Source of the DNA: Clostridiales bacterium
Lineage (GTDB): Bacteria; Bacillota; Clostridia; Oscillospirales; Oscillospiraceae
NCBI GenBank assembly: GCA_021201515.1
Contig: JAJQET010000264.1
Span: forward strand, 1-5,323
Length of the DNA: 5,323 nt
Direction of reading: 5' to 3'
Every line of letters begins with the position of its first letter. The first letter of the stretch is position 1. Under the pieces are notes generated by a model. The model worked only from the letters and a program-made list of their open reading frames with translations, had not been told where the DNA came from and did not search any database. A program made the position numbers and the translations under genes. This document shows positions 1 to 5,323 of the stretch, in pieces.

Positions 1-46
1 TAATCGACAGGTATTTTAGGGAATCCAGAAATCTTGCAAATGCCTC

Positions 47-75
47 TTGCATTTCCCCTTGAGGCTTGTTATAAT
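47..75 (+). promoter_or_regulatory. Probable extended -10 promoter for pflB
   Basis: A perfect TATAAT at 70-75 is preceded by TG at 67-68 with one base between, which makes an extended -10 element. A weak -35 (TTGCAT, 47-52) lies 17 bp upstream. Transcription would start near 82 and give a leader of about 240 nt before the pflB start codon. A small inverted repeat (AAATGC, five bases, GCATTT; 38-54) overlaps the -35 and could be an operator or chance. The box match is seen directly; use as the pflB promoter is inferred from position and strand. Confidence 0.6.
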
Positions 76-238
76 GCGCTTGTGTCCATAGCGGCGGCAT
101 ATCCGCAAAATGTGGATTTACTTTCTATATGTGGTTAGTTTTGCCTAATCCTATCTTGTGTTATCTTCTTTTTGAATCCACCAGATATGGAACTGGTATG
201 AGATTCGTTTCATTGGAAACACTAAACCGCGGCCGCCC

Positions 239-262
239 CGGAACGGACACCGTCCTGTTCCG
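239..262 (+). promoter_or_regulatory. GC-rich leader hairpin upstream of pflB
   Basis: CGGAACGGAC (239-248) pairs with 252-262 through a three-base loop, with a single bulged T at 256. No U-run follows, so it does not look like an intrinsic terminator. It lies in the predicted pflB leader about 60 bases before the ATG and could affect mRNA stability or translation, or be a protein-binding palindrome. The pairing is seen directly; any role is inference. Confidence 0.45.
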
Positions 263-323
263 CTCTGTGACAGATGACAAATAAACTCCTACTTTTAACT
301 CATCGGAAAGGTAAGGTATTCAC

Positions 324-2387
324 ATGAAACAGCTTGCGCAGTGGGAAGGCTTTGAGGGCCGCATCTGGAAGGAGGAGGTCAACGTCAGGGACTTCATTCA
401 GAAGAACTACCGGCCTTATGACGGCGACGGCACCTTCCTGGCAGGCCCCACCCAGGCCACAAAAACCCTTTGGAACGCCCTCCAGGCCCTCCAGAAGGAG
501 GAGCGGGCCAAAGGCGGCGTGCTGGACATGGAGACGGAGGTGGTCTCCGGCCTCACCGCCTACGGCCCCGGCTATATCGACCCGGCCCTGAAGGAGCTGG
601 AGCAGGTGGTGGGCCTCCAGACGGACAAACCCCTGAAGCGGGCCTTTATGCCCTACGGCGGCATCAAGATGGCGGAGCAGGCCTGCACCACCTACGGCTA
701 CCAGCCCAGTCCGGAGCTGCATAAGATTTTTAACGACTACTGCCGCACCCACAACCAGGCGGTGTTTGACGCCTACACCCCGGAGATGAAGCGTGCCCGC
801 CACAGCCACATCATCACCGGCCTGCCCGACACCTACGGCCGGGGCCGCATCGTGGGGGACTACCGCCGGGTGGCCCTGTACGGCATCGACTATTTGATGG
901 AGGAAAAGGCCCACGATTTGGCCAACTGCGGCGACGGCACCATGACCGACGATGTCATCCGCCTGCGGGAGGAGATCGCCCGGCAAATCCGGGCGCTGAA
1001 GGGCATGAAGGAGATGGCGGCAATCTACGGCTTTGACATCTCCCAGCCCGCCTGTAACGCGAAGGAGGCCTGCCAGTGGCTGTACTTCGGCTACCTGGCC
1101 GCCATCAAGACCCAGAACGGCGCGGCCATGAGCGTGGGGCGCATCTCCACCTTCCTGGACATCTATATCCAGCGGGATTTGGACAGCGGCCTGCTGACCG
1201 AGCAGGGGGCCCAGGAGCTGATCGACCATATGGTGATGAAGTTCCGCATGGTGAAGTTCGCCCGTATCCCCTCCTACAACGAGCTGTTCTCCGGCGACCC
1301 GGTGTGGGCCACTCTGGAGGTGGCGGGCACCGGCCTGGACGGCCGCTCCATGGTGACGAAGAACGACTTCCGCTTCCTCCACACCCTGGAGAATATGGGG
1401 CCCGCCCCGGAGCCAAACCTGACGGTGCTGTACTCCTCCGCCCTGCCGGAGAACTTCAAGCGGTACGCCGCAGGCATCTCCATCAAGACCAGCTCCGTCC
1501 AGTACGAGAACGACGATGTGATGAAGCCGGTCTGGGGGGACGACTACTCCATCTGCTGCTGCGTCTCCGCCACCCAGACGGGCAAGGAAATGCAGTTCTT
1601 CGGGGCCAGGGCCAACCTGGGCAAGTGCCTCCTCTACGCCATCAACGGCGGCATGGACGAGAAGCTCCACGAGCAGGTGGGGCCCCGGTACGCCCCCATC
1701 ACCGGCGACTATCTGGACTATGACGAGGTCATTCAGAAGTACACCGTCATGCTTGACTGGCTGGCGGGGCTGTACGTCAACGTGCTGAACCTGATCCAGT
1801 ATATGCACGACAAGTACTATTATGAGGAGGCGGAGATGGCGCTGATCGACACCGACGTGCGCCGCACCTTCGCCACCGGCATCGCAGGCTTCTCCCATGT
1901 GGTGGACTCCCTCAGCGCCATCAAGTACGCCAGGGTGAAGGTCATTCGGGACGAGACGGGGCTGGCCGTGGACTATCAGGTGGAGGGCGACTTCCCCAAA
2001 TACGGCAACGACGACGACCGGGCGGACGACATCGGCGTATGGCTGCTGCGCACCTTCCTGGACATGATCAGGCGCCGCCACACCTACCGCAACTCCGAGG
2101 CCACCACCTCCATCCTGACCATCACCTCCAACGTGGTCTACGGCAAGGCCACCGGGGCCACACCGGACGGCCGGAAGGCTTACGCCCCCTTCGCCCCCGG
2201 CGGCAACCCCAGCTACGGCGCGGAGCAGAATGGCCTGCTGGCCAGCCTGAACTCGGTGGCCAAGTTGCCCTATCACTGGGCGCTGGACGGCATCTCCAAC
2301 ACCCAGACCATCAACCCTGCCGCCCTGGGGCCACAGCTGGCGGGAGCGGGTGAACAACCTGGTACAGGTCATGGACGGCTACTTTGA
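324..2387 (+). CDS. pflB: Pyruvate formate-lyase (formate C-acetyltransferase), main part, frameshifted before the glycyl-radical domain
   Basis: This is pyruvate formate-lyase, the cytoplasmic glycyl-radical enzyme that converts pyruvate and CoA to acetyl-CoA and formate in anaerobic fermentation. It follows E. coli PflB almost from end to end: [12 protein letters not shown] near the N-terminus, [56 protein letters not shown] and [17 protein letters not shown]. The catalytic cysteine pair is Cys412-Cys413 (E. coli Cys418-Cys419), which separates it from glycerol dehydratase-type relatives. A third cysteine, Cys411, sits where E. coli has alanine. Codons match the family up to Leu668-Gly669 (2325-2330); the last 18 residues (670-687) are out of frame. 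One extra G in the run 2327-2330 explains this. The repaired gene would span 324-2577 and encode 750 aa, the usual family length. The ATG at 324 is chosen because the family N-terminus begins there and TAAGGT precedes it. pflA follows on the same strand. Confidence 0.93.
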   Translation: MKQLAQWEGFEGRIWKEEVNVRDFIQKNYRPYDGDGTFLAGPTQATKTLWNALQALQKEERAKGGVLDMETEVVSGLTAYGPGYIDPALKELEQVVGLQTDKPLKRAFMPYGGIKMAEQACTTYGYQPSPELHKIFNDYCRTHNQAVFDAYTPEMKRARHSHIITGLPDTYGRGRIVGDYRRVALYGIDYLMEEKAHDLANCGDGTMTDDVIRLREEIARQIRALKGMKEMAAIYGFDISQPACNAKEACQWLYFGYLAAIKTQNGAAMSVGRISTFLDIYIQRDLDSGLLTEQGAQELIDHMVMKFRMVKFARIPSYNELFSGDPVWATLEVAGTGLDGRSMVTKNDFRFLHTLENMGPAPEPNLTVLYSSALPENFKRYAAGISIKTSSVQYENDDVMKPVWGDDYSICCCVSATQTGKEMQFFGARANLGKCLLYAINGGMDEKLHEQVGPRYAPITGDYLDYDEVIQKYTVMLDWLAGLYVNVLNLIQYMHDKYYYEEAEMALIDTDVRRTFATGIAGFSHVVDSLSAIKYARVKVIRDETGLAVDYQVEGDFPKYGNDDDRADDIGVWLLRTFLDMIRRRHTYRNSEATTSILTITSNVVYGKATGATPDGRKAYAPFAPGGNPSYGAEQNGLLASLNSVAKLPYHWALDGISNTQTINPAALGPQLAGAGEQPGTGHGRLL

Positions 2388-2577
2388 CCAGGGGGCACAC
2401 CACCTGAATGTCAACGTCTTTGGCAAGGAGAAGCTGATGGACGCCATGGAGCATCCGGAGAAGGAGGAGTACGCCAACTTCACCATCCGGGTCTCCGGCT
2501 ACGCCGTGAAGTTCATCGACCTGACCCGGGAGCAGCAGCTGGATGTGCTCGCCCGCACCTGCCACGGCGGGCTGTAA
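2350..2577 (+). CDS. pflB: Pyruvate formate-lyase C-terminal glycyl-radical fragment (same gene as 324-2387, other frame)
   Basis: This is the C-terminus of the same pyruvate formate-lyase in the +1 frame. Family-like sequence resumes at about 2332 ([18 protein letters not shown]) and runs through [21 protein letters not shown] to the glycyl-radical loop [10 protein letters not shown] and the stop at 2577. The radical glycine is encoded at 2497-2499, residue 725 of the repaired protein (E. coli Gly734). The GTG at 2350 is only the first start-like codon in this frame; no Shine-Dalgarno supports independent initiation, so this is a piece of a split gene and not a separate one. It resembles stand-alone glycyl-radical 'spare part' proteins (YfiD/GrcA) only because both share this domain. 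Direct continuity with the upstream frame argues strongly for a frameshift. Confidence 0.88.
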   Translation: MNNLVQVMDGYFDQGAHHLNVNVFGKEKLMDAMEHPEKEEYANFTIRVSGYAVKFIDLTREQQLDVLARTCHGGL

Positions 2578-2602
2578 GAGAACGTCCCTTTCACACACCC
2601 CC

Positions 2603-2651
2603 ACCGGACGCCGGTTCTTTCGTCGGCGTCCGGTTTGTCCCCTTTCTTTTT
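2603..2651 (+). terminator. Hairpin with pyrimidine-rich tail between pflB and pflA (leaky terminator or processing site)
   Basis: ACCGGACGCCG (2603-2613) pairs perfectly over 11 bp with 2624-2634 around a 10-base loop. The tail after it is pyrimidine-rich, but its T tracts (TTT at 2643-2645, TTTTT at 2647-2651) begin eight or more bases from the stem. It is therefore a weak match to an intrinsic terminator. It lies between the pflB stop and the pflA Shine-Dalgarno, where it could cut read-through or protect the 3' end of pflB mRNA. Either would make far more lyase than activase, which is needed only catalytically. The structure is seen; the role is inferred. Confidence 0.55.
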
Positions 2652-2657
2652 GACGAT

Positions 2658-2666
2658 AAAGGAGGT
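2658..2666 (+). promoter_or_regulatory. Strong Shine-Dalgarno site fixing the pflA start
   Basis: AAAGGAGGT ends seven bases before the ATG at 2674. It is a near-perfect anti-16S match and decides in favour of 2674 over an in-frame TTG at 2635, which would lie immediately after the hairpin stem and has no such site. Confidence 0.8.
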
Positions 2667-2673
2667 ATCCCCT

Positions 2674-3438
2674 ATGGAGTCCGCGGAACACGCTGTGCTG
2701 GGCAACGTACACTCTTTGGAGACCTTCGGCCTGGTGGACGGGCCGGGGGTTCGGTTCGTGGTGTTTTTGCAGGGGTGCCGGATGCGGTGCCGGTACTGCC
2801 ACAACCCGGAGACCTGGCGCATCGGCGCAGGCCAGCCCTGGACGGCCAAAGCCCTGTTTGACCGGGCCTACCGCTACCACAACTATTGGGGCAAAAACGG
2901 CGGCATCACCGTCAGCGGGGGAGAGCCGCTGCTGCAAATCGACTTCCTCATTGAATTTTTCACCCTGGCGAAGCAAAAAGGCGTCCACACAACCCTGGAC
3001 ACGGCGGGGAACCCCTTCACCTTTGAGGAACCGTTTTTCGGCAAATTCCAGCGGCTGATGGAGGTCACCGACCTGGTGATGCTGGACATCAAGGACACCA
3101 GCCCGAAGGGCCACAAGGCCCTGACGAAGTGGGATAATCAAAACATCCTGGACATGGCCCGCTGCCTCTCCGACATGGGGAAGGCGATGTGGATTCGGCG
3201 GGTGCTGGTGCCCGGTCTGACGGACGACCCGGCGGAGCTGACCCGGCTCCGGGCTTTCCTGGACACCCTGGACACGGTGGAGCGGGTGGAGGTGCTGCCC
3301 TATCACACCCTGGGGCTGCCCAAGTGGCAGGAACTGGGTATCCCCTACCCGCTGGAGGGGGTACGGACCCCCACCGAGGCGGAGGTGGCCCAGGCAGAGG
3401 AGCTGCTGGGTATCCAAAGCCAGGAGACAGAGGAATAA
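2674..3438 (+). CDS. pflA: Pyruvate formate-lyase activating enzyme (radical SAM)
   Basis: This activase uses a [4Fe-4S] cluster and S-adenosylmethionine to abstract hydrogen from the PflB glycine and create the catalytic radical. The 254-residue product is close to E. coli PflA (246 aa). The N-terminal part has LETFGLVDGPGVRFVVFLQGC, and the radical SAM cluster motif is Cys35-x3-Cys39-x2-Cys42 followed by HNPETW. The SAM-binding GGEP lies at residues 82-85. Further family landmarks are TLDTAG, DLVMLDIKD, WIRRVLVPGLTDD and EVLPYHTLGLPKW near the C-terminus. There is no extra ferredoxin-like cysteine cluster, so it matches the short PflA class and not the longer activases of other glycyl-radical enzymes. 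The gene is intact, lies 96 bp after pflB on the same strand, and ends just before a strong terminator. The immediate partner gene makes PflB the likely substrate. Confidence 0.95.
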   Translation: MESAEHAVLGNVHSLETFGLVDGPGVRFVVFLQGCRMRCRYCHNPETWRIGAGQPWTAKALFDRAYRYHNYWGKNGGITVSGGEPLLQIDFLIEFFTLAKQKGVHTTLDTAGNPFTFEEPFFGKFQRLMEVTDLVMLDIKDTSPKGHKALTKWDNQNILDMARCLSDMGKAMWIRRVLVPGLTDDPAELTRLRAFLDTLDTVERVEVLPYHTLGLPKWQELGIPYPLEGVRTPTEAEVAQAEELLGIQSQETEE

Positions 3439-3443
3439 CGGGG

Positions 3444-3481
3444 GCTGCGGCGCGGGAGGAAAACCCGCGCCGCGGCTTTTT
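3444..3481 (+). terminator. Strong intrinsic terminator after pflA
   Basis: A 13-bp GC-rich stem (3444-3456 with 3464-3476, including one U-G wobble) closes a seven-base AGGAAAA loop and is followed at once by TTTTT (3477-3481). It starts five bases after the pflA stop. This is a textbook intrinsic terminator and separates the pfl unit from the dihydroorotase gene. Confidence 0.9.
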
Positions 3482-3550
3482 GCCGTTTCGCTCTGCGGGG
3501 GCATGGAAACCGCTCCCCGGCAGAACTTATTTGAAAATGCGAATCTAAGG

Positions 3551-3579
3551 TTGATAAACCGGCCTCCATCCGGTATAAT
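3551..3579 (+). promoter_or_regulatory. Near-consensus sigma-A type promoter for pyrC
   Basis: TTGATA (3551-3556) and TATAAT (3574-3579) are separated by exactly 17 bp. Transcription should start near 3586 and give a leader of about 60 nt. The spacer contains an inverted repeat, ACCGG (3558-3562), seven bases, CCGGT (3570-3574), a possible operator. The promoter together with the terminator upstream argues that the gene is transcribed apart from pflB-pflA. Confidence 0.82.
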
Positions 3580-3602
3580 ATCCTTAAATAAACTGTGTAA
3601 TG

Positions 3603-3621
3603 CCTGCGCATTGGGCGCAGG
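3603..3621 (+). promoter_or_regulatory. Small hairpin in the pyrC leader
   Basis: CCTGCGC (3603-3609) pairs with GCGCAGG (3615-3621) over 7 bp with a five-base loop. It ends nine bases before the AAGGATG Shine-Dalgarno (3631-3637), so it does not itself cover the ribosome site. No T-run follows. I see no match to a PyrR-binding loop. It may stabilise the mRNA or set translation; a role in pyrimidine control is only a guess. Confidence 0.4.
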
Positions 3622-3645
3622 AAAACCCATAAGGATGTGAACGAA

Positions 3646-4656
3646 ATGAAACTGTTGATTCAAAACGGAAGGCTGGTGGACCCGGCCGCTGGGAGCAGCA
3701 GGGTGACAAATCTGCTGATCGAGGACGGAAAAATCGCGTGGATCGGCCGTCAGGCCCCGGAGGAGGCGGATCAGGTGCTGGACGCCCAGGGCCTGGTGGT
3801 GTCGCCGGGGCTGATTGATATGCACGTCCACCTTCGGGACCCGGGGCAGACCCACAAGGAGGACATCGTCACCGGTACGGCGGCGGCGGCCCACGGCGGC
3901 GTGACCACAGTGGTCTGTATGCCCAACACCACCCCCACGGCGGACACGCCGGAGGTGATTCAGTACATCATCGACAAGGCCCGCAACGAGGGCAGCGGCG
4001 TCAACGTGCTGCCGGTGGGCGCGGTGTCCAAAGGGCTGAAGGGGCAGGAGCGCACCCGGTTCCGGCCGCTGAAGGAGGCGGGGGCCGTGGCCCTCTCCGA
4101 CGACGGGATGCCCATCATGAACGCGGACATGATGCGGGACGCCCTGCTCCGGGCAGGACGGTACGGGATGCCCATCCTCTGCCATGAGGAGGACATCAAC
4201 ATGGTGCATAACTATGCGGTGAACGAGGGAAACCTCTCCCGCCAGATGGGGATTCCCGGCCGCCCGGCCATCGCGGAGGAGATCATGGTCATGCGGGACG
4301 CCATGCTGGCGGAGGAAACGGGCCAGCCGGTGCATATCTGCCACGTCTCCACCGCCAGAACCGTGGGTATCATCCGTAGCTACAAGCGCAAAGGTGTGCA
4401 GATCACCTGTGAGACCTGCCCCCAGTACTTCACGCTGACGGAGGATGAGGTGCTGACCCGCTCCACCCTGGCCCGGGTGAACCCGCCCCTCCGTACCCAG
4501 AAGGACGTGGACGGGATTCTAGCGGGCCTCCAGGACGGCACCATCGACTGCATTGTCACCGACCACGCCCCCCACTCCGCTGAGGAGAGGCCCGCCCCCT
4601 GGAGGAGGCCCCCAGCGGCATGGTGGGGCTGGAGACCAGCCTGGCCCTGGCCCTGA
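3646..4656 (+). CDS. pyrC: Dihydroorotase, class I, main part, frameshifted
   Basis: Dihydroorotase is a cytoplasmic zinc amidohydrolase that interconverts carbamoyl-aspartate and dihydroorotate, the third step of de novo pyrimidine synthesis. Visible landmarks are the zinc-binding HxH (His60, His62) in LIDMHVHLRDPGQ, AHGGVTTVVCMPNT, the aspartates in ALSDDGMPI (Asp152/153; the bridging aspartate of this class), CHEED (His180), HICHVSTAR (His233) and the catalytic DHAPHS (Asp306). The ATG at 3646 follows AAGGATG (3631-3637) at eight bases and begins the family N-terminus; a GTG at 3637 overlaps that site and is less likely. From residue 315 onward (4588) the frame is wrong and stops at 4656. 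One missing base near 4587-4590 explains it: the family usually reads EEKARPLEEAPSGMVGLE. The repaired gene spans 3646-4937, about 430 aa, normal for class I enzymes. The motif set favours dihydroorotase over hydantoinase or allantoinase. Confidence 0.92.
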   Translation: MKLLIQNGRLVDPAAGSSRVTNLLIEDGKIAWIGRQAPEEADQVLDAQGLVVSPGLIDMHVHLRDPGQTHKEDIVTGTAAAAHGGVTTVVCMPNTTPTADTPEVIQYIIDKARNEGSGVNVLPVGAVSKGLKGQERTRFRPLKEAGAVALSDDGMPIMNADMMRDALLRAGRYGMPILCHEEDINMVHNYAVNEGNLSRQMGIPGRPAIAEEIMVMRDAMLAEETGQPVHICHVSTARTVGIIRSYKRKGVQITCETCPQYFTLTEDEVLTRSTLARVNPPLRTQKDVDGILAGLQDGTIDCIVTDHAPHSAEERPAPWRRPPAAWWGWRPAWPWP

Positions 4657-4937
4657 CCGAGCTGTATCACACCGGGCGGATGAGCCTTGCCGAGGTGCTG
4701 GGGAAGATGACCGCCAACCCCGCCGCCATCCTCCGCATTCGGAAGGGCACCCTGGGCATCGGCGCGGACGCGGACCTGACCATCTTTGACCCCAATGAGA
4801 AGTGGGAGATCGACCCCAGCCGGTTCCGCTCCAAGGCACGGAATACCCCCTTTGCCGGGCGGCAGGTCCGGGGCCGGGTGAAGTACACCATCGTGAACGG
4901 CAGAGTCATTTACGATTACAGGGCGGACGGGGATTGA
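4620..4937 (+). CDS. pyrC: Dihydroorotase C-terminal fragment (same gene as 3646-4656, other frame)
   Basis: This is the C-terminal portion of the dihydroorotase in the -1 frame. Family-like sequence is recovered from about 4590 (ARPLEEAPSG) and continues through MVGLETSLALALTELYH, the NPAAILRI segment, GTLGIGADADLTIFDPN, and the closing GRQVRGRVKYTIVNGRVIY typical of the small beta domain of amidohydrolases. The stop is at 4937. The ATG at 4620 is an internal methionine without a Shine-Dalgarno, so independent translation is unlikely. All metal ligands are in the upstream piece; this part completes the barrel and the beta domain, so the two halves together make a normal protein. Confidence 0.87.
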   Translation: MVGLETSLALALTELYHTGRMSLAEVLGKMTANPAAILRIRKGTLGIGADADLTIFDPNEKWEIDPSRFRSKARNTPFAGRQVRGRVKYTIVNGRVIYDYRADGD

Positions 4938-5050
4938 GGAGGCCCTTGTTGTGCCTATGGCGGCAACTTGGGATGCAATCCATCCTTTCGATAGGAGCAA
5001 AGCGTGGCGGGACAGTCAGATTTTAGCGACCAAAGGACAACAAAATTGCA

Positions 5051-5080
5051 CGTTCCGCCCGCCCTCGGCAGGGCGGAACG
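5051..5080. repeat. Perfect 10-bp palindrome (hairpin)
   Basis: CGTTCCGCCC (5051-5060) pairs perfectly with GGGCGGAACG (5071-5080) across a 10-base loop. An alternative inner pairing (GCCCT with AGGGC) is also possible. It lies 114 bases after the pyrC stop and could end that transcript, but no T-run follows on either strand. Confidence 0.6.
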
Positions 5081-5093
5081 GCAATCCCTGCCA

Positions 5094-5108
5094 GCCGCCA
5101 TCGGCGGC
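5094..5108. repeat. Small GC hairpin
   Basis: GCCGCC (5094-5099) and GGCGGC (5103-5108) pair perfectly around the three-base loop ATC. It sits 13 bases after the preceding palindrome, and a competing pairing of CTGCC (near 5089) with GGCAG (near 5106) is possible. Confidence 0.45.
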
Positions 5109-5200
5109 AGTCTCACCACCTGAAAGTTACTTCGTCACTGACGGGATAGACCACTCTAGGGCTGGACAGCGCGAAGCCCCAGCGGGATAGGAGAGGGGTT

Positions 5201-5236
5201 CTTAGGGGGGAGCGAGGCCCCGAGCTTCCCCCTGAG
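5201..5236. repeat. 13-bp hairpin with two G-T wobbles
   Basis: Positions 5201-5213 (CTTAGGGGGGAGC) pair along their whole length with 5224-5236 around a 10-base loop. Two positions are G-T wobbles, which are stable in RNA on the + strand but would be A-C mismatches on the other. That asymmetry mildly favours a + strand RNA structure. No clean T-run follows, only the mixed pyrimidine tract 5240-5252. Confidence 0.6.
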
Positions 5237-5248
5237 CCGCCTTCTTTC

Positions 5249-5278
5249 CCCCATTTCTTGGCGGAGCAAGAAATGGGG
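5249..5278. repeat. Perfect 12-bp hairpin
   Basis: CCCCATTTCTTG (5249-5260) pairs perfectly with CAAGAAATGGGG (5267-5278) around a six-base loop, GCGGAG. An outer TTTCCC/GGGAAA pairing (5245-5250, 5287-5292) is possible but would compete for two of the stem bases. Downstream sequence is GC-rich and then loosely T-rich, so terminator function is uncertain. Confidence 0.6.
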
Positions 5279-5323
5279 CCCCCGGAGGGAAACCACTTAT
5301 TTCCTTTCTCAATCCTTATCTAA

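Larger units (their letters stand above)
1..323 (+). other. Gene-free upstream region and pflB leader
   Basis: No credible coding region is visible here. The first ~220 bases are clearly more AT-rich than the genes. They hold the promoter at 47-75, a small GCGG/CCGC hairpin at 94-106, an ACCAG/CTGGT inverted repeat at 180-197 and a GTTTC/GAAAC inverted repeat at 207-220. From about 227 the composition turns abruptly GC-rich. A possible pflB Shine-Dalgarno, TAAGGT at 312-317, lies six bases before the ATG, with GGAAAGG at 305-311 further upstream. I see no clear Rex-type or FNR-type palindrome. Confidence 0.6.
4938..5323. other. Gene-free, palindrome-rich region downstream of pyrC
   Basis: No recognisable gene lies in these 386 bases. 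They hold at least four hairpins (listed separately), a GCTGG/CCAGC pairing at 5161-5183, and a direct repeat CGGGATAG at 5142-5149 and 5183-5190. The last 30 bases return to AT-rich sequence. The density of pairing suggests a dispersed palindromic repeat element or a structured RNA. I do not recognise a named riboswitch or RNA family. A canonical terminator with a T-run after pyrC is not apparent. Confidence 0.55.

Noticed and set aside
199..212. Possible CcpA (cre) operator upstream of pflB
   Set aside because: TGAGATTCGTTTCA matches the outer cre positions, but the essential central CG is displaced by one base. pfl genes are catabolite-controlled in some Firmicutes, but this match alone is too weak.
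2322..2352. Programmed +1 ribosomal frameshift producing full-length PflB
   Set aside because: No slow or stop codon at the shift point and no recognised stimulatory signal are visible, and orthologues such as E. coli PflB are read in one frame. A one-base sequence error is simpler.
300..2372. 690-codon open frame on the minus strand opposite pflB
   Set aside because: It mirrors the pflB codons in a GC-rich gene where antisense stops are rare. The product is Val/Gly/His/Gln-rich low-complexity sequence with no recognisable domain, while the + strand is unmistakably PflB.
2350..2577. Independent YfiD/GrcA-type spare-part glycyl-radical gene
   Set aside because: Its frame joins pflB directly without a missing segment, it lacks a ribosome site, and repairing one base gives a normal-length PflB.
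2311..4344. 677-codon open frame on the minus strand across pflA and neighbouring spacers
   Set aside because: It passes through the terminator and promoter regions and lies opposite two clear + strand genes. No family motif is visible; it is a composition artefact.
4584..4600. Programmed -1 frameshift in pyrC
   Set aside because: GAG-AGG-CCC-GCC is not a good X-XXY-YYZ slippery site and no dihydroorotase is known to me to need frameshifting.

Overview
The window reads as bacterial chromosome from a GC-rich, anaerobic member of the Clostridia. The closest fit is the Oscillospiraceae-type gut fermenters, although the genus cannot be fixed from the sequence alone. This inference rests on strongly G/C-biased third codon positions, AT-rich promoters with near-consensus -10 boxes, purine-rich Shine-Dalgarno sites, and a pflB-pflA pair beside a class I dihydroorotase. 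All three genes lie on the + strand and belong to well-known families. I see no defence system, CRISPR array, transposase, tRNA or rRNA.

Layout: (1) 1-323 is an AT-rich upstream region with an extended -10 promoter at 47-75 and a GC-rich hairpin at 239-262. (2) 324-2577 encodes pyruvate formate-lyase (about 750 aa), split by a one-base frameshift near 2327-2331. The catalytic cysteines therefore sit in one reading frame and the glycyl-radical loop in another. (3) 2578-2673 is a spacer with a perfect 11-bp hairpin. (4) 2674-3438 encodes the intact PFL activating enzyme. (5) 3444-3481 is a strong intrinsic terminator that closes the pfl unit. (6) 3482-3645 holds a near-consensus promoter and short leader for the next gene. 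(7) 3646-4937 encodes dihydroorotase (about 430 aa), also split by a one-base frameshift, near 4587-4590. (8) 4938-5323 has no convincing gene but carries a dense series of perfect or near-perfect hairpins.

PflA uses radical SAM chemistry to place the glycyl radical on PflB, which then cleaves pyruvate to acetyl-CoA and formate during anaerobic fermentation. The dihydroorotase is a separate unit with its own promoter and acts in de novo pyrimidine synthesis.

The most notable points are the two opposite-sign, single-base frameshifts in otherwise well-conserved genes, which are more likely consensus errors than real decay; the hairpin between pflB and pflA; and the unexplained palindrome-rich tail. 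I found no evidence for a new biological system.
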